Of a stretch of DNA of 64,000 nt, positions 33,754-44,300 are shown one piece after another. Source of the stretch: Plecoglossus altivelis (Eukaryota > Chordata > Actinopteri > Osmeriformes > Plecoglossidae); assembly GCA_036571765.1 (NCBI GenBank), contig BROE01000010.1, positions 10,605,313-10,669,312 of the forward strand, read 5' to 3'. The notes beneath the pieces were generated by a model, which saw nothing but the letters and a program-made list of their open reading frames with translations, made no database searches and had not been told where the DNA came from. Position 1 is the first letter of the stretch, and each line of letters opens with the position of its first letter. A program made the translations under genes and the position numbers.

Positions 33754-35502
33754 AGCATTCATCTGTAGAAAGCCTGTCTACTGTGAGCTGCCTTTCGCAG
33801 TACCTTTACCCTTTCTCTTGTCTCTGTCCACTACGTGCCGCGTATATGTGAACCGCAACCGTCTGGTCTAATGGTCTACCAACCTTGTCAAGTAACAAAA
33901 GTATTATGTGTGAGATATATTCTACTAAGTGTCAGCGGTGCCGACGTGACTTAAACGGAGTGAACTAAATGCAGCCGTGTTTTTAAGAAAGGTCATTGGT
34001 CAATCTGCCGTTGTATTTCAAGTTATCTCTCTATGGTTCAGTTGCGTCTTTTAACGACACGGTTAACGAATGATCCCCGAGTGATAACAGCACTTTGTCG
34101 TGAGTTTATTTTCATTGAATCGGATGAAATCCCACCGCTCTCCAGCCAGGATACATCGATACACTGCACCGTTCCCAACGCTGCGCGACGTTTGAGCCGA
34201 ACAGCATGCTGGTAAATAAACAAGTTCCGCACCGACTGGATTACTACTGCACAGAATGTTTGAGTAGATAAGTCAGATAGTAAGCCGTAAGCCTGTGGAC
34301 TTGTGCTGAATGTTCCGTTCCTTCTGCCCGTTCGCTCCGCCGTCCTTCTACGTATCGGGAAGCCTGGAGAGCAGGCCGCTGAGTGACGGCTTTAGGACTG
34401 AAGATTAGCTGGATTTAGACAACTGGCAACTGGTCTGTTCCTTCTGCTCTCTGGCCAAGAAACCAAGAGGGTCTCTTGTGACCCTTTCTGCAGCCGAAGG
34501 CTTTGGGACAAGCTGTTTAGAGGGTGCGAATGTGCATTACTTGGGTCAGTCGATGTCCTTGTTTCGGCCGCTCGAAACCCTTCGCCGAAATGGCGTGTAG
34601 TATAGAGGGGGTGGGGGGGGGGGTTGATAATGGGGATTTTCCAGCCGCGTGGGGGGGTCACCTGCTCCAGTGGAACTGAAGACACAGATGACTCCTAGTC
34701 TACAGCCTGTGTCGCATAAGAGCTTCACATTTACGGGGGAATGGAGGTCAAAGTTATTGTGGAAATAGCTACTTAGTTCCTCACTCTCCATAGGGCTCTT
34801 ACACACTTGAGTTGCGTTGTGCAGAGGTACTTGGGTTGACTTGAGAGCTCGTGTCAGCCCACGTGAACACGGGGCTGTCTGGCCAGGTTGGTTGCTTCCT
34901 GTGTACGAATTACGCTGCACCACCCTCATAAAAGTCTGGGCCGTGGAAAGATGACAGGCCGCCGACGGCCTTGCCGTGTTGGCGAGCGCAGCGTCAGAAA
35001 TATGAAAAGCCTTGTCTCGTACTGGCTTCTTTTAGCATATGGTTACGGAGGGCTTCCTCTGATCTCACCGCACTTCAAACAGACTGAACCTGTAGGAGTA
35101 TATACGCTTTTATTCTGAAAGAATGCCCGATCGGTCCTAAACAGAGAGGTATGGTTGCATAGCCGACCATCATGGCCATCTGACTACCTTAATGGCTCCA
35201 TCACCACGGACCAAGCAGAGGAGGAAAGCGAACGTGTGATGTATTCAGGAATGGATGCGAGATATATCAAGATTTATGGGACAGAGTCTGGATTTATCAC
35301 CCCCCCCAGCCCCCTTTTCTTTACTTTGCGCCAGTCAAAACACTGTCAAGAGCGGTAGTGAGGACAAGAGCGAGATAGGAGGAAATAGGGGTTGAGCGAG
35401 GTGATCAAACAGATTTGAGTGCTCAACTATGATATTTATCACCCCTTTGGACACGCTGCTAGCATAAAAGAGCTGCGTGTCTGCCACGCACGAGGCCAGT
35501 TA

Positions 35503-35549
35503 AGTGTGTGTATGTGTGTGTAAGTGTGTGTGTGTGTGTGCGTGTGTGT
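35503..35549. repeat. (GT)n microsatellite
   Basis: A GT run with TATG and TAAG interruptions. Confidence 0.9.
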
Positions 35550-35831
35550 CCGTAAGCTAGCACGGGACCTGTATTTTGCACATACTGGGATGAACAGCTG
35601 CAGCTTGTTAAAGTCAGTCTTGCATTATACTGAAGATGTGAAAGAGAGAAGTGAGGGATGAGGAGAGGAAGAGAGGAGAAAGTGGAAGCACAGGGAGAGC
35701 AGGAGAAAAGAGGGACGGCTGGGGGGGCGAGGGTTACAGGGGACGGTGGGGAGGAGAGAAAGGAGGACGCACAGCGAGAGGTGGAGAGGAGGAGAAAGAC
35801 CCAGAGAGAGGTGAAGGGGACCGGGGGTTGA

Positions 35832-35854
35832 GGGGGGGGGGGGGGGGGGGGGGG
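35832..35854. repeat. Poly-G tract (23 G)
   Basis: A homopolymer G run at the end of a purine-rich stretch. Its length is probably inexact. Confidence 0.85.
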
Positions 35855-36039
35855 TTGTGTGTCGGGGGTTGGAGGGTGTTCACATAAACAGCAGATTTGG
35901 CCTACATTCAATAAATACGAATTGGCCTACAGTCAACGAAGGCTCCAACAAAAACAAAAAAAAACAAGAACTCGTTAAAACAAGTCGCAATCCTACTTGT
36001 GTGAAGAAGTGGGCCCTCAGGCTTGTTCGGCCTCACGTG

Positions 36040-36193
36040 AGTGTACGTGTGTGGTGTGTGTGTGTGTGTAGTGTGTGTGTAGTGTGTGTGTGGCATGTGT
36101 GTGTGTGGTGTGTTTGTATGTGGTGTGTGTGGTGTGTGTGTGGTGTTTGTGGCGTATGTGTGTGTGGTGTGTGTGTGTGTGGTATGTGTGTCT
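36040..36193. repeat. (GTGTGTGG)-type compound microsatellite
   Basis: A GT-rich array with GTGGTGTGT and GTAGTGTGT units. It lies directly next to one copy of the duplicated segment that starts near 36187. Confidence 0.9.
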
Positions 36194-36320
36194 GCACCGT
36201 AGCCAGAGGTACTAGGTCACTCACAGCAGGTCTTTTCTCCATTATCACCTCACACCTCCTCACTTCCCTCAGGTCTTCCGTAATCCAGGCCAGCTTCTGG
36301 CCCCGGGGGCCCCAACACAC
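36187..36320. repeat. Dispersed duplication, copy A
   Basis: This segment resembles 37194-37326 over about 130 bases, including a perfect 34-base match (36222-36255 with 37231-37264). Both copies directly follow a GT-rich repeat and lie in the same orientation about 1009 bases apart. The minus-strand frame is partly conserved, sharing CEVIMEKRPAV, but no gene is recognised. Confidence 0.8.
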
Positions 36321-36667
36321 CCGCGCACGAGGACGTTAGGATATCATGACTGATTTGTTTCTGGAGGTCGGAATATATACAGACCAGAATTTGTCCATTC
36401 ATTTATGAAATGGTGAGATTAAGGGGTCGACAAAGCAATGACGTGAGCAACAAGTTTATGAACTCATTATGTGTTACTGGGTTTTTTTCACAAGCTGATT
36501 TTTCACAAGCTGTTTTTTCACAGATGGGGTGTCAGTGACATGCACGGCAATTATCTAGCAGCGTCACGCGATGTAAACACAGTTCCTGTCACGAAGTGTG
36601 ATTTGTTCTATGTGTTTTAAACAGTGTTTTTTGGCATTTGCGGTTGGAGGGAGACTCTCTGGGGAAG

Positions 36668-36987
36668 TGTGCTAGGTCAGGGGGAGAGGGTTGGGGTGGT
36701 GTGCTAGGTCAGGGGGAGAGGGTTGGGGAAGTGTGCCAGGTCAGGGGGAGAGGGTTGGGGTGGTGTGCTAGGTCAGGGGGAGAGGGTTGGGGCAGTGTGC
36801 TAGGTCAGAAGGAGAGGGTTGGGGTGGTGTGCTAGATCAGGGGGAGAGGGTTGGGGAAGTGTGCTAGATCAGGGGGAGAGGGTTGGGGTGGTGTACTAGG
36901 TCAGGGGGAGAGGGTTGGGGTGGTGTGCTAGGTTAGGAGGAGACGGTTGGGGCAGTGCGCTAGGCCATGGGGAGAGGGGTTGGGTGG
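36668..36987. repeat. 32-bp G-rich minisatellite, 10 copies
   Basis: Ten head-to-tail units of exactly 32 bases. The unit starts TGTGCTAGGTCAGG and continues GGGAGAGGGTTGGGG plus a three-base tag. The tags run TGG, AAG, TGG, CAG, TGG, AAG, TGG, TGG, CAG, TGG, which shows a two- and four-unit higher-order pattern. Each unit holds three G-runs of 3-5, so adjoining units can form G-quadruplexes on the plus strand. Copies 9 and 10 are the most diverged. Confidence 0.95.
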
Positions 36988-37193
36988 TGGGGTGAAAGTG
37001 TATGTGTGTCAGGAGGAGGGAGTTCTCTCCCAAGGCACTGGCCCTTTTCCAACCCCATAATGCACCAGCTTAACCAAATTCGAGCAGCCGAGATGGCTTT
37101 TAGAACTCTGACCTCCCAGACAGCGAAATGTGTGTGTGCGTTGTGTGTGGCGTGTGCGTATGTGTGTGTGTGTGAGAGAGTGAGAGACTGTGT

Positions 37194-37326
37194 GTGTGTC
37201 TACAAGGTAGCCCAGAGGTAGTGGGTCGCCCACAGCAGGTCTTTTCTCCATTATCACCTCACACACCCGCTCCTCCCCCAGGTCTTCTTTAATCCAGCAC
37301 AGCCTCTCCTGCTGGGGCCACAACAG
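37194..37326. repeat. Dispersed duplication, copy B
   Basis: Partner of 36187-36320, placed after a GT repeat at about 37130-37200 in the same orientation. The 32-bp minisatellite lies between the two copies. Confidence 0.8.
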
Positions 37327-37725
37327 GCAGACGGAGCTTAGACTCCCTGTTCCCTCAGCGTGTCTGACAGATGTACTGGAGCCTGTGCCCTCAGCAAAGG
37401 CTACCGTGACCACACATGATCAAGAAGGAGGGCGAAGCTGCCTGCCCATGTTCCCACAGAGGTCAGAGTTTGGTTCCGCTGCGGGCTGAGAATGTGCTGT
37501 GCCCCTGGTGCAGTGCTGAAGCAGGTCAGATCGTTCTGTTCCCTGCACCCTCTCCTCTTCTCCTCTCTCTGCTGCCAGAGCCTACACCAGGACCCTTTAC
37601 ACACACAAAAAAATTCATGCAAATTGGCTTTTAAGACTCTCGCAAACCACATTTACGAATATTATTTTAATTACGCAACCACTGCCCTCTTCGAAAGTCT
37701 ATTTTGCTCTCTCTCTCCCTTCTCT

Positions 37726-37729
<4 letters not shown>

Positions 37730-37785
<56 letters not shown>
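37730..37785. repeat. (TC)n microsatellite
   Basis: An uninterrupted TC run of about 55 bases. Confidence 0.95.
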
Positions 37786-37788
<3 letters not shown>

Positions 37789-38065
37789 GGTCTTTCTTCC
37801 ATTGTGAAGTCAGTCCATTGTAAGAGTTCATCCTGACATGGTTTGTGTGCAGACTCCTCTCAGGTCTGAAGAAAGCTGGTAACAGCATTAGTCTTCCAGA
37901 TCAAGATCCTCCTTAGACAGGAAGCAGACAACCGATTGGACTCGCGACACGTCTGCCAATCAGCACGCCGAAGACTTCCTGTAACTATCATCAATATTCA
38001 TACTGTGATGTCTATTAGGATTTTTGAAAGAGCGTTTAATATGCTCTCCTCTCTTTGTGCTGTAG

Positions 38066-38205
38066 ATGGGGATGATTCTTCTGACTTTGTCAGCATGCAA
38101 ATGGGGATTGTTTTGATGCAGAATGAAATATTGGAGAAGCTCAAGGAAAGACATGCTCAAGCGATGTTCCGTGTTAAAGAGTATCTTGCTCCACACGCAA
38201 TTTAG
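38066..38205 (+). CDS. Candidate orphan 3'-terminal exon, unknown protein
   Basis: A pyrimidine-rich stretch ending TGTGCTGTAG is followed by an open frame entered with one base carried over. It begins DGDDSSDFVSMQMG, continues as an amphipathic helix rich in Leu, Glu and Lys (NEILEKLKERHAQAMFRVKEYL) and stops at TAG. AATAAA follows at 38349. An acidic entry followed by a coiled-coil-like end is typical of real C-termini, for example of Myb/SANT- or MADF-type DNA-binding proteins, but I do not recognise it. No upstream exon was identified, so it may be a fossil of a transposon-derived gene or chance. Confidence 0.3.
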
Positions 38206-38348
38206 ATGTTGCGGAGGGGATGTCGCAAATGGAGTCCATGTGCACAAGTGTTCACTGTGAGTCATTGCAGTCCCACCGTACAGTGAGGATTTCACACACG
38301 TGTTACACAGGGTTTTTCGTTTTGTGGAAGTCGTTGTGGCAGAACCTC

Positions 38349-38354
38349 AATAAA
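38349..38354 (+). terminator. AATAAA after the candidate orphan exon
   Basis: The hexamer lies 144 bases after the TAG of the candidate exon and is followed by an A run. It supports a transcript end if the exon is real. Confidence 0.3.
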
Positions 38355-39553
38355 AAAAACAGACTCACAAGGATAATTTAAGGCTGGGGAAGGAAACGTA
38401 GGGGAAATGGTGCTTAAAACACATGCACACATCCACACACCCTGATGGTATATAAGGCTGATGCAGCTTAGTATTGCCAGCGTGAAAGGAAAAGTCATTG
38501 TCATTCGATTGTTCTTTAAAAAGCACTGTGTGCTGTAAGTTCTATCACAATCAAGTTCACCCACCTTGACGATGAGCATGGACAGAGCTCAAATACAGAG
38601 AGTTTGGGGAGGTGGCCAAAGGTTTGAATCACGAAATACTGCATGTCAAAACACACACACACACACACTCAACAAGCACACTCACAGGAGATGCATTTTA
38701 TTAGATGAAGCAACTTGAGGCAGGTTTTACAGCGTGTTTTGCCGAGTAAGACTTTTCCTCCGTGGCGTGTTGTTGTGGTCTGTGGTCCTGTTGATTTGGG
38801 ATCCAGCCTGGTCGGAGACCGATAGTGAGACTCCTGGGGCCCAACATGTGCAGGCCAAATGTGGCCCCAGTGAACTAGGAGCCGGCGCTAAAGCAGAAAG
38901 CTGCACTCCGCCGCAGCTCAGCTACATCTCGTAAAAAAAGATTCAGGGGAAAAGGAGCGAGGAGGAACTCTCGCTCCTCCTCCTTTCTTCCCATCCCCTG
39001 TCCTCCCCTGCCTCCCCTCCGCGCTCCCACTTCTCCCTGCCCAGCACATGCCACCGGCCCCTGGCTCCAGTGGGCAAGGAGCTGCTGGCAGGGCTGCAAA
39101 TGTTTGCCTATGCTGGCCCGCACCACGACTCGCCAGTTCTCACCGCTTGCTAATGTGATTCACGCGTGCAGAAATGCGTTGTGTAAATTTGCGCCGCCAA
39201 AACCGCTTCATGAGCGCGCGTCTCCCCCCGCAGCCATCTCCTTCGCTGGACGTGCCGGCCTGCCTTTTTCTGGGGAGCGTGAATGCACACTGGCCTGCCA
39301 TACAGCCCTGACTACCTGTCCTGTTCCTCTGACGCACCGCATCAGGCCATTGGCAGTGGGGATGGGCTATTCTGGGCTGGCCTCTAAGGGGAGGCACACA
39401 CCGGTGACTTTCCACCCCCGAACGAGCCAGGTCAGCAGCAGGAGCCCCCTCCGCCCTGCTCCCCTCCACCCCGCCCCCCTCCCCCACCTCCCGCTGTGCG
39501 ACAACGTCAGCCCGACCAAAGCAAACATGGGCGAGCCGTCGGGCTGGAACGGC

Positions 39554-39555
<2 letters not shown>

Positions 39556-39587
<32 letters not shown>

Positions 39588-39600
39588 CAGAGAGAGAGAG
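39556..39600. repeat. (AG)n microsatellite
   Basis: AG runs broken once by GGACAG. Confidence 0.9.
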
Positions 39601-39914
39601 GGAGGCCTTTGGTGCTGTTCTGTGACTCCAGTGTGACCACCCCACCGCCCAAAATAGCACGGGTGCTCGCAGTATAAAGAGCCCATTCACACACTGTCAC
39701 ACACTCCTCTCCATCACCTTCTACTGTACACACACACACCCACACACGTACAGTAGGCAGGTCTTTTTCCACTATTTGCATACAACAGCAAGGTCTGTGG
39801 ATATGGGACATTTGACGATAACGCAGCTTATTTCTCCAAACGGTTGGTGCCAGACCTCAGATGGATGCTATGATTGATGAGATTGTCACCTGACAAAACC
39901 TCAGGCTTCTTCGA

Positions 39915-40016
39915 GTGTCTGTGTGTGCTTGTGTGTGCGTGTGTGTGCTTGTGTGTGTGTGTGCGTGTGTGTGTGTGTGTGTGCGTGTGTGTGTGCGTGC
40001 GGTGCGTGCGTGCGTG
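39915..40016. repeat. (GT)n compound microsatellite
   Basis: A GT run with GCTT and GCGT interruptions. Confidence 0.9.
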
Positions 40017-40519
40017 AGCTCACTTTCTGAACGTGCACATAATGGTATGTATGGTTGCACGTGACCCGCTCGTGTTTGTGTGAGTATGTCCCGCGATGAT
40101 CAACGACTCTCTCGTCTGAACGCACGCCACGGTTCCACAATCCCACTGCAATTAGGCCCCGGTCCCACTTTTGGGAGCAGGAGCGAGGCCTTCCGTGGCC
40201 AGCACAAAACACAATGAGTCAATTGTGAGGCCGGTATGAGGGCTTTGGAACAAGGCCAAAGTGATCGTATTGTCGGCAAGAGTAAGAGTTCTCATTTTTA
40301 AAGAGGACCCGTTTGCCTTCCCGCAAAGGGTCCGGATCGTGCAATGTGGCTGGGCGGGCAGGGAGGGATTGGCCTGCGCTGGGAGACCAAGTCTCTCCTC
40401 CACTTCTTTTCTTGCTGGGCTTGCTCCATTCCACCCCATTTCACATGCTGACAGGCGCGTGTTGTGCTTGAGCGGCCTGGGAGTGTGGCTTTGTCTGTCT
40501 GTCTGTCAGTGGTAGAGCG

Positions 40520-40608
40520 CTTTGTACGTGTGTGGGTGTGTTTGTGCGGGGGTGTTTGTGTGTGTGTGTGTGTGTGGGTGTGTGTGTGTGTGTGTGTGTG
40601 TGAGGGAG
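40520..40608. repeat. (GT)n compound microsatellite
   Basis: A GT-rich array with GGG interruptions. Confidence 0.9.
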
Positions 40609-41110
40609 GAAAGGAGTGGCCTGTATGTGGGCTTGTCTCATCTTGAGGTCTGTCTGTCTGTCTGGTCTAGCTGCGGTTTGACAGGAAGTGTTGTCTAATG
40701 AATTCTCTGGATCCGAAAGGCCTTGAAGATTCCAAAAGCTTGTCACAGAAAAGATAGTTAGCGCCAAAGCTCTTATAGTTTGCGCGAGACATGTTCAGAC
40801 CTCAAAAATGGTCTGATGTAGAGATGGGTCTACAACCCAGGACATCTGTTTAATAGATAAGCCCATGGCACAGCAGTTCTATATCTATCGGAGATTGAAA
40901 AAGGTTGGTGGTTTGATGTTACAGTTCAACACGCAGTCGTTTTGAATTGACAGCCGTTTGTTCTGATGGACCCAGGGCAAACGTTCCGTGCTGAGCAGAA
41001 ACATTTTGACGCTGACCCCTGATCCCCTGCCTTGTGATCTGGAAGTCTCTCAGCATGCTTACTACGGATGAAACAGCTTAGATCGATAGGCTCAAAGTAT
41101 ATTATTTTCA

Positions 41111-41365
41111 CCTCTCATGACCACTGACCATGCCTGACCACATACTGGCCCTCTCATGACCAGTGATCGAGCCTGACCGCATACGGGCCATCTCATGACC
41201 ACAGACTATGCCTGACTGCATACTGGCCACCTCATGACCACAGACCATGCCTGACCACATACTGGCCCTCTCATGACCAGTAACCATGCCTGACTGCATA
41301 CTGGCCACCTCATGACCACAGACCATGCCTGACCACATACTGGCCCTCTCATGACCAGTGACCAC
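41111..41365. repeat. 39-bp minisatellite, about 6.5 copies
   Basis: Units of 39 bases begin at about 41111 (38 bases), 41149, 41188, 41227, 41266 and 41305, with a partial unit from 41344. The unit carries CTCATGACCA and GCCTGACC and ends near CATACTGGCC. Units alternate between two types, giving a 78-base higher-order period; units 4 and 6 are identical. Because 39 is a multiple of three, the minus strand keeps a 13-residue repeat frame open (VCGHEVASMQSGM-like). There is no sign that it is a gene. Confidence 0.93.
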
Positions 41366-44300
41366 ACACTAACCACCCCCAACGCATTGTCCGCACAAGG
41401 TTCTGGCCCCAAACAGGCACTTGCAGCCTTCGTAGGTTTCAAGCAAACAGTGACTCAGACTCCACAGCCCTCATACATGGTGGGGCACGGAGACCTGGGG
41501 GCCACGGCTCCCTGCAGAGCACAGGGGGGTTCACAGAGGAAAGGGGTTGGGGTAACGTGTGTTTATCCTGCTATAACCACACTGTTGATCCTCCGCCAGG
41601 TGGGTCAGTCGTGAGGGAGCAGCCACACACTGCCACGACTGTAAACGGAGAGAGGAGGAGAAGGGAAAAAGAGAAGGAGGGTGTGAGGGAGGGAGGGAGG
41701 GAGAGTAAGAGGGAGAGAGAGGGAGGGAGTGAGAAAGAAAGATGGAGGGGAAGGCAGAGAGAGAGGGAGCGAGGGAGGGAGGAGGGGAGAGAGAGAAAGA
41801 GAGAGAGTAATGGGAGGAGGGTTAGGTCACAGGGGCTGTGCAAATGTGCCTCTCCTCCACGCTGGACGGACAGACGGCTGTGAAAGGGGGAAGATAAGGG
41901 GGCTGGAGGAGGGGAGCGGTCTTTAGTGGAATGCGGCGTTAGGGGAGGAAGTCGTGGGGGGGGGGGGTGAATGGGTCGGAGTAGAGGAGGGATGGAGAGG
42001 GTGGGGGAGTGAAGTGAGGTGGGGCGTAGGTGGGGCGGTTTTAACGGAGCGGTGGGGAGGAGGATGGTTGGCGGGTGAAGACGGTGGGAGTGGAGGAGGG
42101 CTATGTGGACTGGTGGGGTGAGTGGAGGAGGTGGCGCAAGGAGGACGGCGTGGCTGCCGGAGTGAGGCGGTGCGTGGAAGGGGGTTATGGGAGGAGGGCT
42201 TATGGGGGTGGAGGGGTGGGCGGTGTGAGGCGTGGACTGTTGGATCGGGGTGGGGGCTGGAGGGCGTGTGTGTGTGGAGGGGTGGGGGTGAAGGGGTGGG
42301 CTCGGTAGTCTCGGCTGTGTTTATGTTCCCCCTTCCCGTGGGGAAGTCTCTCCAGCTTGTGCAGGGGAACGATGCTCCGTCACGCTTTCAGAGAACGAAG
42401 GGGCTCGGAGAGACTGGAGAAACAATTTGGGCCACGGTAGGCTGTAAAAACTGAATTGTAAAACGCTGAGGCGGACATTTTTAGGAAACTGGAAATATCT
42501 GCCTACGACGGTTACAGTGAGGGGCTGTATACTGTGGTCTCGTGCAACGCGTGCTGGTGTGTGCTACGGTCGTGTGTGTGCTCCCTACCCTGCTGTCTGA
42601 TCAACCACTAGCAGACTGTGATCCACGAGATGCTTCAGCCGCTTCGTGAGGACCACCTTGACACCTACTCCTTGAGCCTCCAGAGATTGCGCATCAGGCC
42701 CCAATTAGTCCAGATTGTGTGAACCCCCCCTCCCCAGCTGCCCCCCCTATGCTCCCCCTCCCCTACCTCCCTTCCTACATTTACTTTCATTCCTGCCTTC
42801 TCACCTGTGGCACTTGAAAATCCTAATCCATACGTCGGATCAATAATTTGAGTTTGGCTTTTGGATGAGGTCACCTCAGAGCCCTGGGATGGGATTCGAC
42901 TTGGACGATCTGGGGCTTCTGTATTTACTCTCCAAATCATCTTAGCATGTTAGCTTACCGGGCTGATCGCTAGGCTTAGCGTTGCATTCTTTGAGCACAC
43001 GGGTCCACTACACGCACCCGGGAGCTGAGATCTGAACCGAGGGAGATACGACCGGGTCAAACAGTTCCATAAATATTATGCGCCTCACAGCTCTAAGATG
43101 AGACTGACCTAATTCATTAGACGCTGTCAGTCAGGGAAAGTGGAGGAACTAGGCCACTTGTTGCAGCCCCAACTCAATCCGAAGCCTCCTTCGACATGAC
43201 GTTCGTATCAAGACGTCAGTAGCTGCACGTTTCAGGATATTAAAGTCTCGAGTGTCTTTGGCATTTGTAAGGACATACGTATATTGGAGTATTTTGGTCT
43301 GTTTCGTCCTCATTAGTCTCAGTCCTCATCTTTTAGGAGCTACTGTTCTTATCAACTATGTCTAAAAATCTTGAATAATAAAATAACCTTGCGTCTAGAA
43401 ACAACTCAAACTAGCAGGAATAACTGTCTCTATGTCTGCATGCCAACTACATTCACATCCAACCAAAACAAATAAACAATCTTTATAATTACATTATTAA
43501 GTACTGTAAATAATCTGTATAAACTGTGCGTTTTGATTGTTTAGCTGTCTCTCATAAAATACAATTGAATGTGTTTAAACAGTAGCTGAATCATTTTTGG
43601 ATGAGAACAGAAATGCTGTCTTCCCCTACTGTGGTCATGACCACTCTTGTGTGACAAGATGGCTTTTTTTCCCCCTGTGAGAGCGATGGGGAAGTCTAAA
43701 TCCCAATGCCACAGTGTTATTCCAGTCTGCCCAGGAGAATTCGGCAAAGATCTTTGCCAGACCTTGGACACTGTGTGGATGGTTTGGCCAGGTTGAACAA
43801 ATTCAGGTTAGCTTTAGTAAGGCAGCGCTAACCTCCAGTCTCACAGCGATACTGAGCCAGTCATGCCCACACACCTTTTCCTGGAATAGCTGTGGGGAGT
43901 TTCAATCACTGTCTGTCTGTGTGTGTGTGTGTGTGTGATCTGTTTTGTGTATGTGGGTGCCTGGTAGCGTGGCTGATGGTGTGTGTGTGAAATATTTACA
44001 TAGTAGTATCTAGTATCTACACATCTAATAGTGTGCATGCATCCAGTTGTGTGTGTGCGCGTTGCCTTTCCATAACAGCGGAGAGGGGGCTGCTCTGTGG
44101 CTGGTTGAGCATGAACACCAGACAGCTCCAGAAGCGATGGCAATGATATCTCACTACGCCACGAGGCCCGGTGCCTGGTGCCTGGTGCCGCTTGCCTCAG
44201 CCTGTGGTTTGGAGCTGGCACGACTGGGTCAGCACGCCGCAGACACAGCCCATAAACACTGGGCGGCCGCCAGCACGCGCCACGCCAACGCTTGCCGCGG

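Larger units (their letters stand above)
32893..36039. other. Gene-free stretch beyond N6AMT1
   Basis: No exon recognised. The stretch contains a possible CTCF-like site (33742-33753), a G-rich block near 34601-34660, a (GT)n repeat (35503-35549), a purine-rich stretch (35640-35830) and a run of 23 G (35832-35854). Confidence 0.6.
37327..41110. other. Gene-free stretch with one possible exon
   Basis: Apart from the candidate terminal exon at 38066-38205, no coding content is recognised. Simple repeats include (CT)n (37730-37785), (AG)n (39556-39600), (GT)n (39915-40016) and (GT)n (40520-40608). A GC-rich block lies around 38870-39640. Confidence 0.6.

Noticed and set aside
36668..36987. Regularly spaced repeats that might suggest a CRISPR array
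   Set aside because: The units are contiguous without unique spacers and the DNA is a fish genome; it is a minisatellite.
39140..39811. A 223-codon minus-strand frame, the longest ungapped frame outside the repeats
   Set aside because: Its composition is shaped by a GC-rich block and the (AG)n repeat (long Ser/Leu run), and two other frames there are also open; no family resemblance.
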